In this document: positions 36,638 through 46,400 of the stretch, piece after piece
How the letters are laid out: the number at the start of each line of letters is the position of its first letter
Numbering within the stretch: position 1 is the stretch's first letter
Assembly (NCBI GenBank): GCA_017550405.1
Contig: JAFZPH010000006.1
Location: forward strand, 155,451 to 219,450
Length of the DNA: 64,000 bases
Origin: Bacteroidales bacterium
GTDB lineage: Bacteria; Bacteroidota; Bacteroidia; Bacteroidales; P3
Reading direction: 5' to 3'
The notes under the pieces: model-generated
Told to the model about the DNA's origin: nothing
Seen by the model: the letters and a program-made list of their open reading frames with translations, nothing else
The model's database searches: none
Translations under genes and position numbers: made by a program

Positions 36638-36743
36638 ATTCCGAAAAATCTATTACGTCAATATCTAATTGTCAAAAGAACAATGCACAGGTACAAGTCA
36701 ATACAATTCACCTCACATCATAGTGGCAAACCTAGAGCTTGGT

Positions 36744-37274
36744 TCACCCGATTTTCTCCACCAGCGAGGCGGGGATGGCGGCTGTAGCTACGGCTATCAG
36801 TCCTTCTATCTGGATGATAACACGCTTCTCATGCTTGCCGCCAATCTGCATGAATACGCCTTCCACTCCTACAAAACTGCCACCTATCACACGCACACGG
36901 TCCCCTTTCTTGAAGTCGAGCTTTGAGGGGTCTAGATAGGCTATCTTCTCCTCTTTATTGCCTGACACACGGATGAAACTGGCCATCTCGCGGTCCGGAA
37001 CGATGACGGGAACCAGCAATCCTTCCGACATTCGGACCATCGTGCGCAGCGATATCAACCTTCGGGGGATAAGTTGCTGGCGTTCCTGTTCAATGTGGAC
37101 GAAGATATAACCTGTCAGCACACTGCGCTGCACCCAGATAAACTTTCCATGCCTGTCGCGCTGGCGAACCTTCTCGGTAGGTACAAAACATTCAACACCG
37201 AAAATCGTCTGGACATTCTGCTGCAAAGCCAGTTCCTTGCCGTAAGGGCAGCGATAAACATACCAGTGTTCCAT
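36744..37274 (-). CDS. upxY: UpxY-type NusG paralogue (capsule antiterminator)
   Basis: A 176-residue NusG-like protein. The NGN domain begins HWYVYRCPYGKE and holds FVPTEKV and GYIFVHIE. The KOW domain has FKKGDRVRVIGGSFVGVEGVF and ends at ASLVEKIG. In Bacteroides such proteins are encoded at the start of capsule operons and let RNA polymerase read through the long leader and operon. Here it is the second gene, coupled to ugd by TGATG, close to the promoter. No UpxZ inhibitor gene is beside it. It would act on this operon, which spans more than 36 kb and would need antitermination. Confidence 0.85.
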   Translation of the reverse strand: MEHWYVYRCPYGKELALQQNVQTIFGVECFVPTEKVRQRDRHGKFIWVQRSVLTGYIFVHIEQERQQLIPRRLISLRTMVRMSEGLLVPVIVPDREMASFIRVSGNKEEKIAYLDPSKLDFKKGDRVRVIGGSFVGVEGVFMQIGGKHEKRVIIQIEGLIAVATAAIPASLVEKIG

Positions 37275-38566
37275 CAATCCCGGCGGAAAATATCGCGAGT
37301 ATAAACTTTGTCAGCCACGTCATCGAGACAGGCATCGTATCGGTTGGCCACAATGGCCTGGCTCCTCTGCTTGAAGGATTCAAGATTGTTCACTACCTCA
37401 CTTCCGAAAAAGGTACTTCCGTCCGGCAACGTTGGCTCATAGATGATGACCGTTGCGCCTTTGGCCTTCACACGTTTCATCACGCCTTGTATACTGCTAT
37501 GGCGGAAATTGTCGCTGTTGCTCTTCATCGTCAGCCTATAGACCCCTATCACACATGGACGCTCCTGTGCAAGCGACCAGCTGTTATTGCTGCTATAGTA
37601 CGTGTAATAGCCGGCCTTCTTCAGTATCTGGTCTGCTATGAAATCCTTTCGGGTTCTGTTGCTCTCCACGATGGCGCGTATCAATTCCTGTGGCACATCG
37701 GCATAATTGGCCAGCAGTTGTTTTGTGTCCTTGGGAAGGCAATAGCCTCCATAGCCGAAAGAGGGGTTATTATAGTGTGTCCCGATACGGGGGTCAAGGC
37801 ATACGCCGTCAATAATCTGCTGTGTGTCGAGGCCTTTCAGCTCGGCATAGGTATCCAGCTCGTTGAAGAAACTGACGCGCAGCGCCAGATAGGTGTTGGC
37901 AAACAGTTTCACCGCTTCGGCCTCGGTAGTACCCATCAGCAGGACAGGGACATCCTTCTCCACAGCACCCTCCTTGATGATGGCTGCAAACTGCCGTGCG
38001 GCCTCTTCCATGGCTGGGTCTACGGGGTCAAAGCCCACTATGATACGCGAGGGATATAAGTTGTCGTACAGGGCTTTCGACTCTCTGAGGAACTCGGGAG
38101 CAAACAGGATGCGTCCTCCCATCTTCTCATTCATCCCTTTGGTATAGCCCACCGGGATAGTGCTTTTAATCACAATAATTGCCTGCGGGTTGACCTGCCG
38201 AACCTTCTCTATCACATCTTCTACTGCCGAAGTGTCGAAGAAATTCTTTGCACTGTCGTAATTGGTGGGGGCCGCCACAACCACATATTCTGCGTCGCGG
38301 TAACCCGTCTCCCAGTCAGTGGTGGCTTTCAGGGTGAGGGGAGCCTTCAGCATGCTGTTTGCACCAGGAGTGCCCGCTGTCCCAATGGCCTTGTCTTCAT
38401 TAAAGAAAAGCTCAATATAGTCATCCTGTATCGGCGACTGGCGGCGATTGACCATGTCGACACGTTCCTGCACAATGTCTACAGCAGTAACGTCATTATG
38501 TTGAGCCAGAAGCGTGGCAATACTCATTCCCACATAACCCGTTCCGGCAACGGCAATTTTATTCAT
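37274..38566 (-). CDS. ugd: UDP-glucose 6-dehydrogenase (copy 2), first gene of the locus
   Basis: A 430-residue enzyme with GTGYVGMS at 8-15, Lys220 in [14 protein letters not shown], and catalytic Cys276 in [10 protein letters not shown]. It is collinear with copy 1 at 24806-26098, with differences concentrated at 60-80 and at the surface-exposed C-terminus near residue 345. Codon use is more GC-rich than in copy 1, closer to the adjoining core genome. It supplies UDP-glucuronate. It is the promoter-proximal gene of the locus and overlaps upxY by one base. As a conserved edge gene it may mark the point where variable capsule blocks are exchanged (inference). Confidence 0.92.
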   Translation of the reverse strand: MNKIAVAGTGYVGMSIATLLAQHNDVTAVDIVQERVDMVNRRQSPIQDDYIELFFNEDKAIGTAGTPGANSMLKAPLTLKATTDWETGYRDAEYVVVAAPTNYDSAKNFFDTSAVEDVIEKVRQVNPQAIIVIKSTIPVGYTKGMNEKMGGRILFAPEFLRESKALYDNLYPSRIIVGFDPVDPAMEEAARQFAAIIKEGAVEKDVPVLLMGTTEAEAVKLFANTYLALRVSFFNELDTYAELKGLDTQQIIDGVCLDPRIGTHYNNPSFGYGGYCLPKDTKQLLANYADVPQELIRAIVESNRTRKDFIADQILKKAGYYTYYSSNNSWSLAQERPCVIGVYRLTMKSNSDNFRHSSIQGVMKRVKAKGATVIIYEPTLPDGSTFFGSEVVNNLESFKQRSQAIVANRYDACLDDVADKVYTRDIFRRD

Positions 38567-38766
38567 CTCTTCGTATTAAATATCTTTTTTCTGCCTTCTG
38601 TACGCCTGGGTTATCCCACGGCGAAGCCACGGTCAGTCACATCTCGCTTAACAGGTGTCCGACCGATTACTTGAATTTGCAAAGATACGTGTTTTTTTTT
38701 GATTAGCCGTTTTTTTTGACGAAAAAATACAATAATTATTGATTGCTGCCGTTTTATAGCCGTTTT
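38567..38766. other. Divergent intergenic region between capsule locus and M16 gene
   Basis: This 200-base gap holds the putative capsule promoter and a leader of about 105 bases on the minus strand. The leader contains the direct repeat CCGTGG...CCGTGG near 38618-38634 and a GGGATAACCC palindrome just beyond. No site-specific inversion repeats of the kind flanking Bacteroides fragilis capsule promoters were seen. No clear plus-strand promoter was found for the peptidase gene. Confidence 0.6.
38679..38687 (-). promoter_or_regulatory. Putative -7 box of the capsule locus promoter
   Basis: The minus strand reads TATCTTTGC here, an exact match to the Bacteroidales -7 consensus TAnnTTTG. The -33 region at the usual 19-21 base spacing reads A/C-rich and lacks a TTTG, so the promoter may be weak or need an activator. 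The start site would be near 38672, about 105 bases before ugd. Confidence 0.55.
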
Positions 38767-40056
38767 ATGATAGAATACAAAAGGCATGTGCTGAGCAATG
38801 GGTTGACGGTGCTGGCGCACTGCGACGATACCACACCGTTGGTAACCGTCAACATGATGTATTGTGTCGGGGCTCGCGACGAGAGTCCCGAGCGCACTGG
38901 TTTCGCCCACTTGTTCGAGCACCTCATGTTCGGCGGCACCCGCCGTTTCCCCGACTTCGACGGAGTCGTCGATGCCATGGGTGGTGAATGCAACGCTTTC
39001 ACCAACAACGACTATACCAACTACTATCTCACTGTCCCCGCCGAATATCTCCAACAGGCCCTTGAGCTTGAAGCCGACCGCATGACTGGCAACTGGGACA
39101 CCGAGGGCGACCATTGGCGAGTGCTGGATGTCCAGCAACGGGTAGTGACCGAGGAATACAACCAACGCTATGTGAACCAACCCTACGGCGATGTATGGAT
39201 GCTGCTGCGTCCGCTCTGCTACCAGCGTCACCCCTACCGCTGGTGTACCATTGGCGCCGACATCCGGCATGTGCAGGACGCCACGCTCGACGATGTTCGT
39301 CAATTCTACAACCGTTTCTATCGCCCCGAGAACGCCATCCTTGCCATCGCGGGCGGCATCGACCCCGACAAGGCGCTGCGTCTTGCCGAGGAGGCCTTTG
39401 GCAACATCCGCCGCGATACCCCTGCCCACTTCCCTCCTGTCAGACTCCGGTCCTACCCCATCGAACCCATGCAGCAGGAAGCCCGTACAATGATGGTCAA
39501 CCGCGAAGTGCCTGCCAACGCACTCTATATGGCTTGGCACATGTGCGATCGCTGGAATCCACACTACTACGCTTTCGATATGTTGAGCGACCTGCTGGCC
39601 AACGGACACTCTTCACGCCTCTACAGCCGACTGGTGCGCGACAGCAACCTCTTCTCCGAAATCAATGCCTACATCACCGGCGACCTCGGTCCCGGCCTGT
39701 TCGTTGTCAGTGGCAAACTGACCGACAGCAACCCCGACGGCATCCGTCAGGCCCAACTCGCCGTCAACGAACAGCTCGACCTGCTCCTCCACGACCTCAC
39801 CACTAATCCTTCCGGCATCGCATACGAGATGGAGAAAGCCGCCAACAAGTACGAGAACAACTTCCTCCTCTCGCAATACAAAGCAAACGATCGCGCGCTG
39901 AGCCTCTGTTATTACGACATGATTGGCGACCCCGATTTAATCAACAACGAACCCGGCATCTACCGACAAGTTACTCCCACCGACCTTACCGACTCCCTTC
40001 TGTCGCTCTCCCCCAACCACTGCAATACGCTCGGCATCCTTATCAACAGCAAATAA
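38767..40056 (+). CDS. M16 family zinc metallopeptidase
   Basis: A 429-residue pitrilysin-like peptidase. The inverted zinc motif HLFEH is at 48-52, and the third ligand Glu lies in VVTEEYNQR downstream, so the N-terminal domain is catalytic. A second M16-type domain follows (VNREVPANALYMAWH...). No signal peptide is visible from the ATG at 38767, which is used in place of a TTG eight codons upstream. The single-chain length of about 430 suggests a homodimer or processing-peptidase-like enzyme. It starts the GC-rich core region and diverges from the capsule locus. Confidence 0.9.
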   Translation: MIEYKRHVLSNGLTVLAHCDDTTPLVTVNMMYCVGARDESPERTGFAHLFEHLMFGGTRRFPDFDGVVDAMGGECNAFTNNDYTNYYLTVPAEYLQQALELEADRMTGNWDTEGDHWRVLDVQQRVVTEEYNQRYVNQPYGDVWMLLRPLCYQRHPYRWCTIGADIRHVQDATLDDVRQFYNRFYRPENAILAIAGGIDPDKALRLAEEAFGNIRRDTPAHFPPVRLRSYPIEPMQQEARTMMVNREVPANALYMAWHMCDRWNPHYYAFDMLSDLLANGHSSRLYSRLVRDSNLFSEINAYITGDLGPGLFVVSGKLTDSNPDGIRQAQLAVNEQLDLLLHDLTTNPSGIAYEMEKAANKYENNFLLSQYKANDRALSLCYYDMIGDPDLINNEPGIYRQVTPTDLTDSLLSLSPNHCNTLGILINSK

Positions 40057-40079
40057 TCAACCTATAATATCACCTGGCA

Positions 40080-41099
40080 ATGATAAAAAGGGCCTTAAAG
40101 GCATTTGTCAATTGGATTATCAGCATCCCCTACCGCGAGATAGCATCCCGTACCATCGATTTTATCGGTGACGTGCTTCACCGTGCCTTGTTCACTGTAT
40201 TACTGCCCAAACGCTACCGATCTCTCACCAAACAGCAAATCTACACCATCATCTTCAAAGCTGACACCCCGGCCGGCAAGAAGTTCGACATTTGGTTGCT
40301 GGTACTCATCGGCATCAACATCATTACCATCATGATGGAAAGCATGTCAGGTACGGCTGCCTGGTTCTCCTGGACCATGCGTGCCATCGGCTGGCTGTTC
40401 ACCATCCTCTTCACTTTCGAGTACTATCTGCGCATCTACTGCCTCAACAAACCGTGGAAGTACGTGCTGTCTTTCTACGGCATCATCGACTTCCTCTCCA
40501 TCTTCCCTGCCTGGCTCAGCCTGCTGATACCGGCCATCAGCACACTCTCCGTACTGCGTCTGATGCGTATGCTGCGCATATTCCGCATATTCAAGATGAA
40601 GCGGTTCCTCCGCGAGGCACGTTTTCTGATGAACTCCCTCCGTCGCAGCGCTGTGAAAGTCCTCATCTTCATGATGTTCGTCTTCATCATTGCTGTGATT
40701 CTCGGTGCCACCATGTACGGCATCGAGGGGGACGCCAATCCTGCTATCTCCAGCATCCCACGCGGTGTCTACTGGGCTGTGGTCACCATCACTACTGTCG
40801 GCTACGGCGACATTGCTCCGGTCACTGGCACTGGCCAGTTCATCTCCACCATTGTCATGCTTCTCGGCTACTCTATCATCGCCGTCCCCACTGGCATCGT
40901 AGCGGGCGAAACCATCGAAGAGCACAAGCGTATCCGTCACCGTCACCGCAAACCCCACAACAATCAGTCCAACCCCGACAGTCACTACTACCTCGATGAC
41001 GATGAACAGAACGAAAATGACGAACCCAGACCCCGCGTCTCCCACACCAACACCAACCCCGACCCTGCCGCCCAAGTACGCTCCGAAGATTTAATGTGA
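40080..41099 (+). CDS. Voltage-gated-type potassium channel (ion transporter family)
   Basis: A 339-residue membrane protein with six membrane segments. The S4 helix carries regularly spaced Arg (R160, R163, R166, R169 in SVLRLMRMLRIFRIFK). The K+ selectivity filter TVGYGD is at 239-244, between the pore helix and S6. The cytosolic tail is hydrophilic, with many His, Asn and Asp. It would conduct K+ across the inner membrane in response to voltage. It follows the M16 gene by 23 bases. The filter and S4 make the family call secure; gating behaviour is not known. Confidence 0.93.
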   Translation: MIKRALKAFVNWIISIPYREIASRTIDFIGDVLHRALFTVLLPKRYRSLTKQQIYTIIFKADTPAGKKFDIWLLVLIGINIITIMMESMSGTAAWFSWTMRAIGWLFTILFTFEYYLRIYCLNKPWKYVLSFYGIIDFLSIFPAWLSLLIPAISTLSVLRLMRMLRIFRIFKMKRFLREARFLMNSLRRSAVKVLIFMMFVFIIAVILGATMYGIEGDANPAISSIPRGVYWAVVTITTVGYGDIAPVTGTGQFISTIVMLLGYSIIAVPTGIVAGETIEEHKRIRHRHRKPHNNQSNPDSHYYLDDDEQNENDEPRPRVSHTNTNPDPAAQVRSEDLM

Positions 41100-41169
41100 C
41101 CCCATTGTAAGAAATCAATCAATCCTGCGTCTATACAGAAAAACATCATTCATTCAACACCGAACATAC

Positions 41170-43557
41170 ATGAATAGAGTATTACCTTTCATTCTGTTAC
41201 TGCTAACCGCCTCTTTAGGCTGGGCACAAAGCAGCTCACCACAGCATTCGTACACCGTCACCGGCACCGTCACTGATGCCAAGACCGGCGAAACGCTCAT
41301 CGGCGCCACCATCTACGACACCCTTTCGCACAAAGGTACTGTCACCAACCAGCATGGCCGCTTCAGCCTCACACTAAAGAGCGACACAGCCGTCATCCGC
41401 ATCTCCTTTGTGGGATGCGAAACCCAGTTCCATTCCATCGCCCTCAATGCCAACCACCGCATCGACGCCAAACTCATCAGTTCCCACACACTGAAGGAAG
41501 TAAGGGTAGTGGGCGAGCGTGTCGAACACATTGAGAGCTCCATCCCCAGCCGCATCGAAATACCCGTCGAGCAGGTCAAAGCCATGCCCATGCTCTTCGG
41601 TGAAACCGACGTAATCAAAGCCATCCAACTCCTCCCCGGCGTGCAGAACGGCAGTGAGGGCACTGCAGGCATGTATGTCCGCGGCGGTGGCCCCGACGAG
41701 AACCTCTTCCTCCTCGACGGCATACCCATGTACAACGTCAACCACCTCGGTGGCTTCTTCTCTGCTTTCAACTCCGACGCCGTGAAGAACATACAACTTT
41801 ACAAGGGCAGCTTCCCCGCACGTTTCGGCAGCCGCCTTTCGTCCGTCCTCGACATCACCACCAACAACGGCAACGACAAAGAATACCACGGCGGTGTCAG
41901 CATAGGGCTTATCTCTGCCAAAGCTTACGTCGAAGGCCCAATAGTCAAAGAGAAGACCACCTTCTCCGTCTCTGCCCGACGCACCTACGGCGACATCCTC
42001 CTGCAACCCATTCTCGCACTGATAATGCGTGAAGAAGGCGAAAACGGAAAACTCAACGGCGGATACTACTTCTACGACTTCAACGCCAAAGTCACCCACC
42101 GCTTCAGCGACCGCAGCCGTCTCTACGCCTCCTACTACATGGGCGACGATGCCCTCTACGCCCGTTTCAAAATGACCGACGGATACATGTACAAAGAATA
42201 TATGCGGTTCAAATACAGCTGGGGCAATATCGTGGGAAGTCTGCGCTGGAACTACGAACTCACGCCAAAACTCTTCATGAACATCACCGGTGCCTACACC
42301 CGCTACCGCAGCGACCTCGCTGTTACCGCAGAACAGGTAGACCGCATCGACGACCGGACGCAATCCTTTACCCTCGGTTTCAAATCCGGCATTCAGGACG
42401 TTATGACCAGTGCCGACTTCGACTACACCCCAACCCCCGACCACGCCGTCAAATTCGGCACCCGCTACACCTTCCACCACTTTACCCCCAAAACCACCAG
42501 TTTGAAAGAACTCGACAACTCCGACAAATTCGACACCGTTATAGGCCAAAGCACCGTGGGTGCACACGAAATGATGGCCTACATCGAAGACGACTGGCGC
42601 ATCAACGACCGTTTCAAAGTCAACCTCGGCCTCAACCTTACCGGTTTCGAGGTACAAAGTAAATTCTACCCCAGCCTCCAACCCCGCCTCAGTGGGCGTT
42701 ATCTCATCAATGACAAGCTCTCGGCCAAGGTGGGCTATGCCTACATGACCCAGTACCTCCACCTTCTCAGCACCTCCACCGTCTCCCTCCCCACCGACCT
42801 CTGGGTCCCCGTTACCGCCCACATCCTGCCCATGAACGCCCACCAAGTGGCGGCAGGCCTCTTCTACAACCTCTTGGACTCACTCCACCTCTCTGTCGAG
42901 GGATACTACAAAAATATGAACAACCTGCTTGAATACAAAGATGGTGCCTCCTTCTTCCTCAACTCCCAGGGTTGGGAACAGAAGGTATGCATGGGTCGCG
43001 GCTGGGCTTACGGTATCGAATTCCTCGCCCAGAAAACCGTCGGCAAACTCACCGGCTGGCTCGGCTACACCTGGAGCCACACCTACCGCCTCTTCGACCG
43101 CCCCGGACAGCAGCTCAACAATGGCGAACCCTTCCCCGCCAAATACGACCGCCGTCACGATGTCAGCATCGTCCTCACCTACAAATTCACCGACCGTTTC
43201 GACGCCAGCCTCACCTGGGTCTTCTCCTCCGGCAACGCCGCCACCCTCGCCCTCCAGCAATTCGACCCCACCACAGGCATCCCCGAATACGGCTCCATCT
43301 ACTCCGCATCGGCCGACTTTGTCTCTTCGCGCAACAACTACCGCATGCCCAACTACCACCGCATGGATGTCAGCCTCAACTGGCATAAAGAACTCAAATA
43401 CGGCCGCCGCACCATCAATCTCAGTGTCTACAACGTCTACAACCGCCTGAACCCATACATGCTTTATATCGACTACAACTGGGATAGCAACAGAAAGCTC
43501 AACCAACTCTCCATCTTCCCCATCATCCCCACCGTCAGCTACCTCTGGCAACTCTAA
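41170..43557 (+). CDS. TonB-dependent outer-membrane receptor with CarboxypepD_reg-like N-domain
   Basis: A 795-residue protein with a signal peptide ending near GWAQ (about residue 20). A carboxypeptidase-regulatory-like domain follows (TVTGTVTDAKTGETLIGATI). The plug carries GVQNGSEGTAGMYVRGGGPDENLFLLDGIP, and a C-terminal beta barrel runs to the end. Members import ligands across the outer membrane with TonB energy. The next gene encodes a DUF4249 lipoprotein, the usual partner of this receptor class in Bacteroidetes, distinct from SusC/SusD pairs. The ligand is unknown. The length is at the short end for receptors with this N-domain. Confidence 0.9.
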   Translation: MNRVLPFILLLLTASLGWAQSSSPQHSYTVTGTVTDAKTGETLIGATIYDTLSHKGTVTNQHGRFSLTLKSDTAVIRISFVGCETQFHSIALNANHRIDAKLISSHTLKEVRVVGERVEHIESSIPSRIEIPVEQVKAMPMLFGETDVIKAIQLLPGVQNGSEGTAGMYVRGGGPDENLFLLDGIPMYNVNHLGGFFSAFNSDAVKNIQLYKGSFPARFGSRLSSVLDITTNNGNDKEYHGGVSIGLISAKAYVEGPIVKEKTTFSVSARRTYGDILLQPILALIMREEGENGKLNGGYYFYDFNAKVTHRFSDRSRLYASYYMGDDALYARFKMTDGYMYKEYMRFKYSWGNIVGSLRWNYELTPKLFMNITGAYTRYRSDLAVTAEQVDRIDDRTQSFTLGFKSGIQDVMTSADFDYTPTPDHAVKFGTRYTFHHFTPKTTSLKELDNSDKFDTVIGQSTVGAHEMMAYIEDDWRINDRFKVNLGLNLTGFEVQSKFYPSLQPRLSGRYLINDKLSAKVGYAYMTQYLHLLSTSTVSLPTDLWVPVTAHILPMNAHQVAAGLFYNLLDSLHLSVEGYYKNMNNLLEYKDGASFFLNSQGWEQKVCMGRGWAYGIEFLAQKTVGKLTGWLGYTWSHTYRLFDRPGQQLNNGEPFPAKYDRRHDVSIVLTYKFTDRFDASLTWVFSSGNAATLALQQFDPTTGIPEYGSIYSASADFVSSRNNYRMPNYHRMDVSLNWHKELKYGRRTINLSVYNVYNRLNPYMLYIDYNWDSNRKLNQLSIFPIIPTVSYLWQL

Positions 43558-43610
43558 TCAACCCCAATAAACCCATAAAACCCATAAAACCCACACAACA
43601 GAACAATACA

Positions 43611-44582
43611 ATGAAAACAACCACAATAATCCCCATTCTTGCAGCCCTGACCCTTGCCGCAGCCTGCACCAAGACAATCGAGTTCTCCGGCAAAGAGACC
43701 GCATCCCTTCCGGTACTCATCTCTCAAGCCGAAGCCGACAGCACAATCAACGCGCGTCTCACCTACAGTCGCTTCTTCCTCGACAACTCCCCGTTCAAAA
43801 TCATCGACAACGCATCCTTCCATGCCGAGTTGAATGGCACCTCCGTCTCACCAAACTTTACCCACGTTAACCAAGGTCTATACAATTCCGACCTCACCCT
43901 ACACGAAAACGACACCCTCACCCTCCGTGTCATCGTACCCGACAAAGGTGAACTCACCGCCGGATGCCGCATCCCAACCCGTCCGCAAATAAGCGACTTC
44001 ACCCTCACTCCCGAGGTTAGAATTGAAACTTATCCCGACTATCAACATCCGGAAATCATCTATACCAACATTGAGGGCAAGGTTAAATTCAAGTTCCAAC
44101 TCCACGACCCCGCCGGACAGAACAACTGCTATATGATACGCGCCTACCTCGTTGATGCCAAACTTAAAAACAAACACTTCCTGAACCTGCAGGTAACCGA
44201 CAATATTATATTCGATGCAACCTCCACCGAAGACTATTTCGACCTCGACATCACCACAGACTACTCCCGTGGCTCGCAAGTACTCTTCACCGACGAGCGC
44301 ATCAACGGCCACAACCACACCATCTCCGGCTCCATCCCCTACCTCAGCTACGAGGCCGGACACGAAACCCTCTTCCTCGAGATTACCTCCCTCAGCCGCG
44401 ACACCTACCTCTACACCGTCACCAAAGAAAACCAACGGAGCGGCTCCAACATTTTAGGATTCCTCTCCGAACCCGTCCGTATCCACTCCAACGTCAAGGG
44501 CGGCATAGGCATTCTCGGTGCCAAAGCCTCTATCAATCTCCAATTAGACATCCACACCTCCGACACCACCACCAGACGATAA
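43611..44582 (+). CDS. DUF4249 lipoprotein, partner of the TonB receptor
   Basis: A 323-residue protein with a lipoprotein signal (lipobox LAAAC, acylated Cys at about 19). The body is beta-rich and belongs to the DUF4249 family. Family members are encoded next to TonB receptors with a CarboxypepD_reg-like domain and are thought to sit on the outer membrane surface as accessory ligand-binding proteins. The gap to the receptor gene is 53 bases, so the two are probably co-transcribed. No enzymatic motif is visible. The function is inferred from position and family. Confidence 0.85.
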   Translation: MKTTTIIPILAALTLAAACTKTIEFSGKETASLPVLISQAEADSTINARLTYSRFFLDNSPFKIIDNASFHAELNGTSVSPNFTHVNQGLYNSDLTLHENDTLTLRVIVPDKGELTAGCRIPTRPQISDFTLTPEVRIETYPDYQHPEIIYTNIEGKVKFKFQLHDPAGQNNCYMIRAYLVDAKLKNKHFLNLQVTDNIIFDATSTEDYFDLDITTDYSRGSQVLFTDERINGHNHTISGSIPYLSYEAGHETLFLEITSLSRDTYLYTVTKENQRSGSNILGFLSEPVRIHSNVKGGIGILGAKASINLQLDIHTSDTTTRR

Positions 44583-44587
44583 CAGCC

Positions 44588-45544
44588 ATGAGGATACTCG
44601 TCACCGACAGCACTCACCCCATTCTCCACAACCTCCTGCGCCAAGCAGGACATGAAGTGGTGGAGGACACCACCCTCAACTACGACACCCTCCTGTCCGT
44701 CATCCCGCAATACGACGCCCTTGTAGTGCGCAGCAAAATCATCATCGACCGCCCGTTCCTCGACCACGCCCGCCATCTGCGGTGCATCGGGCGTGTGGGT
44801 GCAGGCATGGAAACCATCGACGTGGATTATGCCGAAAGCCTCGGCATCCGTTGCCTCAACTCGCCCGAAGGCAACCGCGACGCTGTAGGCGAACATGCCC
44901 TCGGTCTCCTACTCGCCCTCTTCAACAACATCGCCCGTGCCGACGCCGAAGTACGCCAAGGCCTCTGGCAACGCGAGGCCAACCGCGGACTGGAGCTGAA
45001 AGGCCGCACCGTCGGCATCATCGGCTTCGGCAACATGGGCAGTGCCTTCGCCCAAAGGCTGCAAGGCTTTGAATGCAACATCATCGCCTACGACAAATAC
45101 AAACCCGCCGGCTATGCCCCCGACTACGTGAAGGAAGTCTCGCTCCACGAGCTGCAGCAGCGAGCCCAAGTCCTCAGCCTCCACGTGCCGCTCACCCCCG
45201 AAACCCGCCACATGGTCGACTACCCCTTCATCCAGCGTTTCCGCCACCCATTCCACCTCATCAACACCTCGCGCGGCGCCGTGGTGGACACCCCGGGCCT
45301 TGTACGCGCCCTCGACGAAGGGCTCATCCTCGGCACTGCCCTCGATGTGATAGAATACGAAGACATGACACGCGACGGCCTCGACCTCGACCACCTGCCC
45401 GACGCCTTCCACTATCTGCTCCACTCACCCCGCGCCGTCCTCACCCCGCACGTGGCCGGCTGGACAGTGGAGTCAAAAGAAAAGCTAGCCAGCGTCCTAG
45501 CCCAAAAGATAATAGAAAACCTAAAAACTCCTAGAAAATACTAG
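44588..45544 (+). CDS. D-2-hydroxyacid dehydrogenase (phosphoglycerate dehydrogenase-like)
   Basis: A 318-residue NAD-dependent dehydrogenase. The NAD-binding GIIGFGNMGSAFAQRL lies at about 143-158. Catalytic residues sit in the usual blocks: Arg in INTSRGAVVDTPGL, Glu further on, and His in LTPHVAGWT. No C-terminal ACT domain, so it is a short-form enzyme like that used by many Bacteroidetes in serine synthesis or in other 2-hydroxyacid reductions. It begins five bases after the DUF4249 gene, although a functional link with it is unlikely. Substrate assignment between 3-phosphoglycerate and other hydroxy acids is not certain. Confidence 0.87.
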   Translation: MRILVTDSTHPILHNLLRQAGHEVVEDTTLNYDTLLSVIPQYDALVVRSKIIIDRPFLDHARHLRCIGRVGAGMETIDVDYAESLGIRCLNSPEGNRDAVGEHALGLLLALFNNIARADAEVRQGLWQREANRGLELKGRTVGIIGFGNMGSAFAQRLQGFECNIIAYDKYKPAGYAPDYVKEVSLHELQQRAQVLSLHVPLTPETRHMVDYPFIQRFRHPFHLINTSRGAVVDTPGLVRALDEGLILGTALDVIEYEDMTRDGLDLDHLPDAFHYLLHSPRAVLTPHVAGWTVESKEKLASVLAQKIIENLKTPRKY

Positions 45545-45569
45545 AAAAACTAGTAAAACTAGAAAAAAA

Positions 45570-46142
45570 ATGCTGATAGTAAAAGAAAGCATCGTCTCCG
45601 ACGACATCGCCGAACGCCGTTTCTGCTGCGACCTGGCGCAATGCAAAGGGCAGTGCTGCATCGAGGGCGACTACGGTGCACCCCTGCTCGAAGAGGAGAT
45701 ACCCGTTTTGGAGCGCATCCTGCCGCAGGTGCAACCCTATATGACCCCCGAAGGACTGCAAGCCGTTGCCGAGCAAGGCGTATCCACCCTCGACAACGCC
45801 GCCGAACCCTGCACCCCCTTGGTCAACAACCGCGAGTGTGCCTACGTGGCTTGGGCTCCCGACGGCACCGCCCTCTGCGCCATCGAGCAGGCCTGCCGCG
45901 ACGGCAAGACCGACTTCCTCAAGCCCGTCTCCTGCCACCTCTACCCCATCCGCGTGGACGAGTACGGCGAATTCACTGCCGTCAACTACCATCAGTGGGA
46001 CGTATGCCGCTGTGCCGTGAAAAAGGGCAACGAGTGCGGCGTGCCCCTTTACCAATACCTCCGCGAACCCCTTATCCGCCGCTTCGGGCAGGAATGGTAC
46101 GACGAGCTGCTGCAGGCCATCGCCCAAGCCGCCGACCGTTGA
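45570..46142 (+). CDS. DUF3109 Cys-rich protein
   Basis: A 190-residue protein of the DUF3109 family, which is related to YkgJ-type metal-binding proteins. Conserved Cys are C19, C20, C25, C29 and C30 in the N-terminal block FCCDLAQCKGQCC. Further Cys lie in later blocks (SCHLYPIRV and DVCRCAVKKGNECGV). The pattern suggests an iron or zinc site or an Fe-S cluster. The biochemical role is unknown. It is well conserved across Bacteroidetes, usually as a single-copy gene. It lies 25 bases after the dehydrogenase gene, so co-transcription is likely. Confidence 0.85.
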   Translation: MLIVKESIVSDDIAERRFCCDLAQCKGQCCIEGDYGAPLLEEEIPVLERILPQVQPYMTPEGLQAVAEQGVSTLDNAAEPCTPLVNNRECAYVAWAPDGTALCAIEQACRDGKTDFLKPVSCHLYPIRVDEYGEFTAVNYHQWDVCRCAVKKGNECGVPLYQYLREPLIRRFGQEWYDELLQAIAQAADR

Positions 46143-46400
46143 CACCCGCCGCACCCCCCTGCCTTCGTTCAATCAAGTATCGTGACAGCATCGTTATCCT
46201 ATCCTTTCAGCATATAGCGACGGATAACGAGCCTATAACGTTGCAGCAAGGATGCAGGATTGAACGGAGTTACTGCCAGTCCAAAGCATAGACTGGGCAA
46301 CAGCCACAACTCCCCCGAGGCGGCGACAAGTGACGTTTTTTTTCGACTAGAGCGGCCTTCGGGTACAATAAAAAAGAACAATGTAAGTTATTGCAGCATT
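46143..46400. other. Gap upstream of lspA, no gene recognised
   Basis: This 258-base gap has no convincing coding sequence. The upstream codons that are open in the lspA frame do not resemble any part of the family. No known riboswitch fold was recognised. A T-run at 46337-46344 follows a GC-rich stretch, but no good stem precedes it. Confidence 0.4.

Noticed and set aside
38567..38766. Invertible capsule promoter
   Set aside because: No inverted repeat pair flanking the promoter was found; only a short direct repeat and a small palindrome are present.
41374..42846. Long minus-strand open frame (490 codons) opposite the TonB receptor gene
   Set aside because: Its translation is low-complexity, rich in Val, Gly, Glu and Ala, and mirrors the GC-biased codons of the receptor on the other strand. 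No domain is visible.
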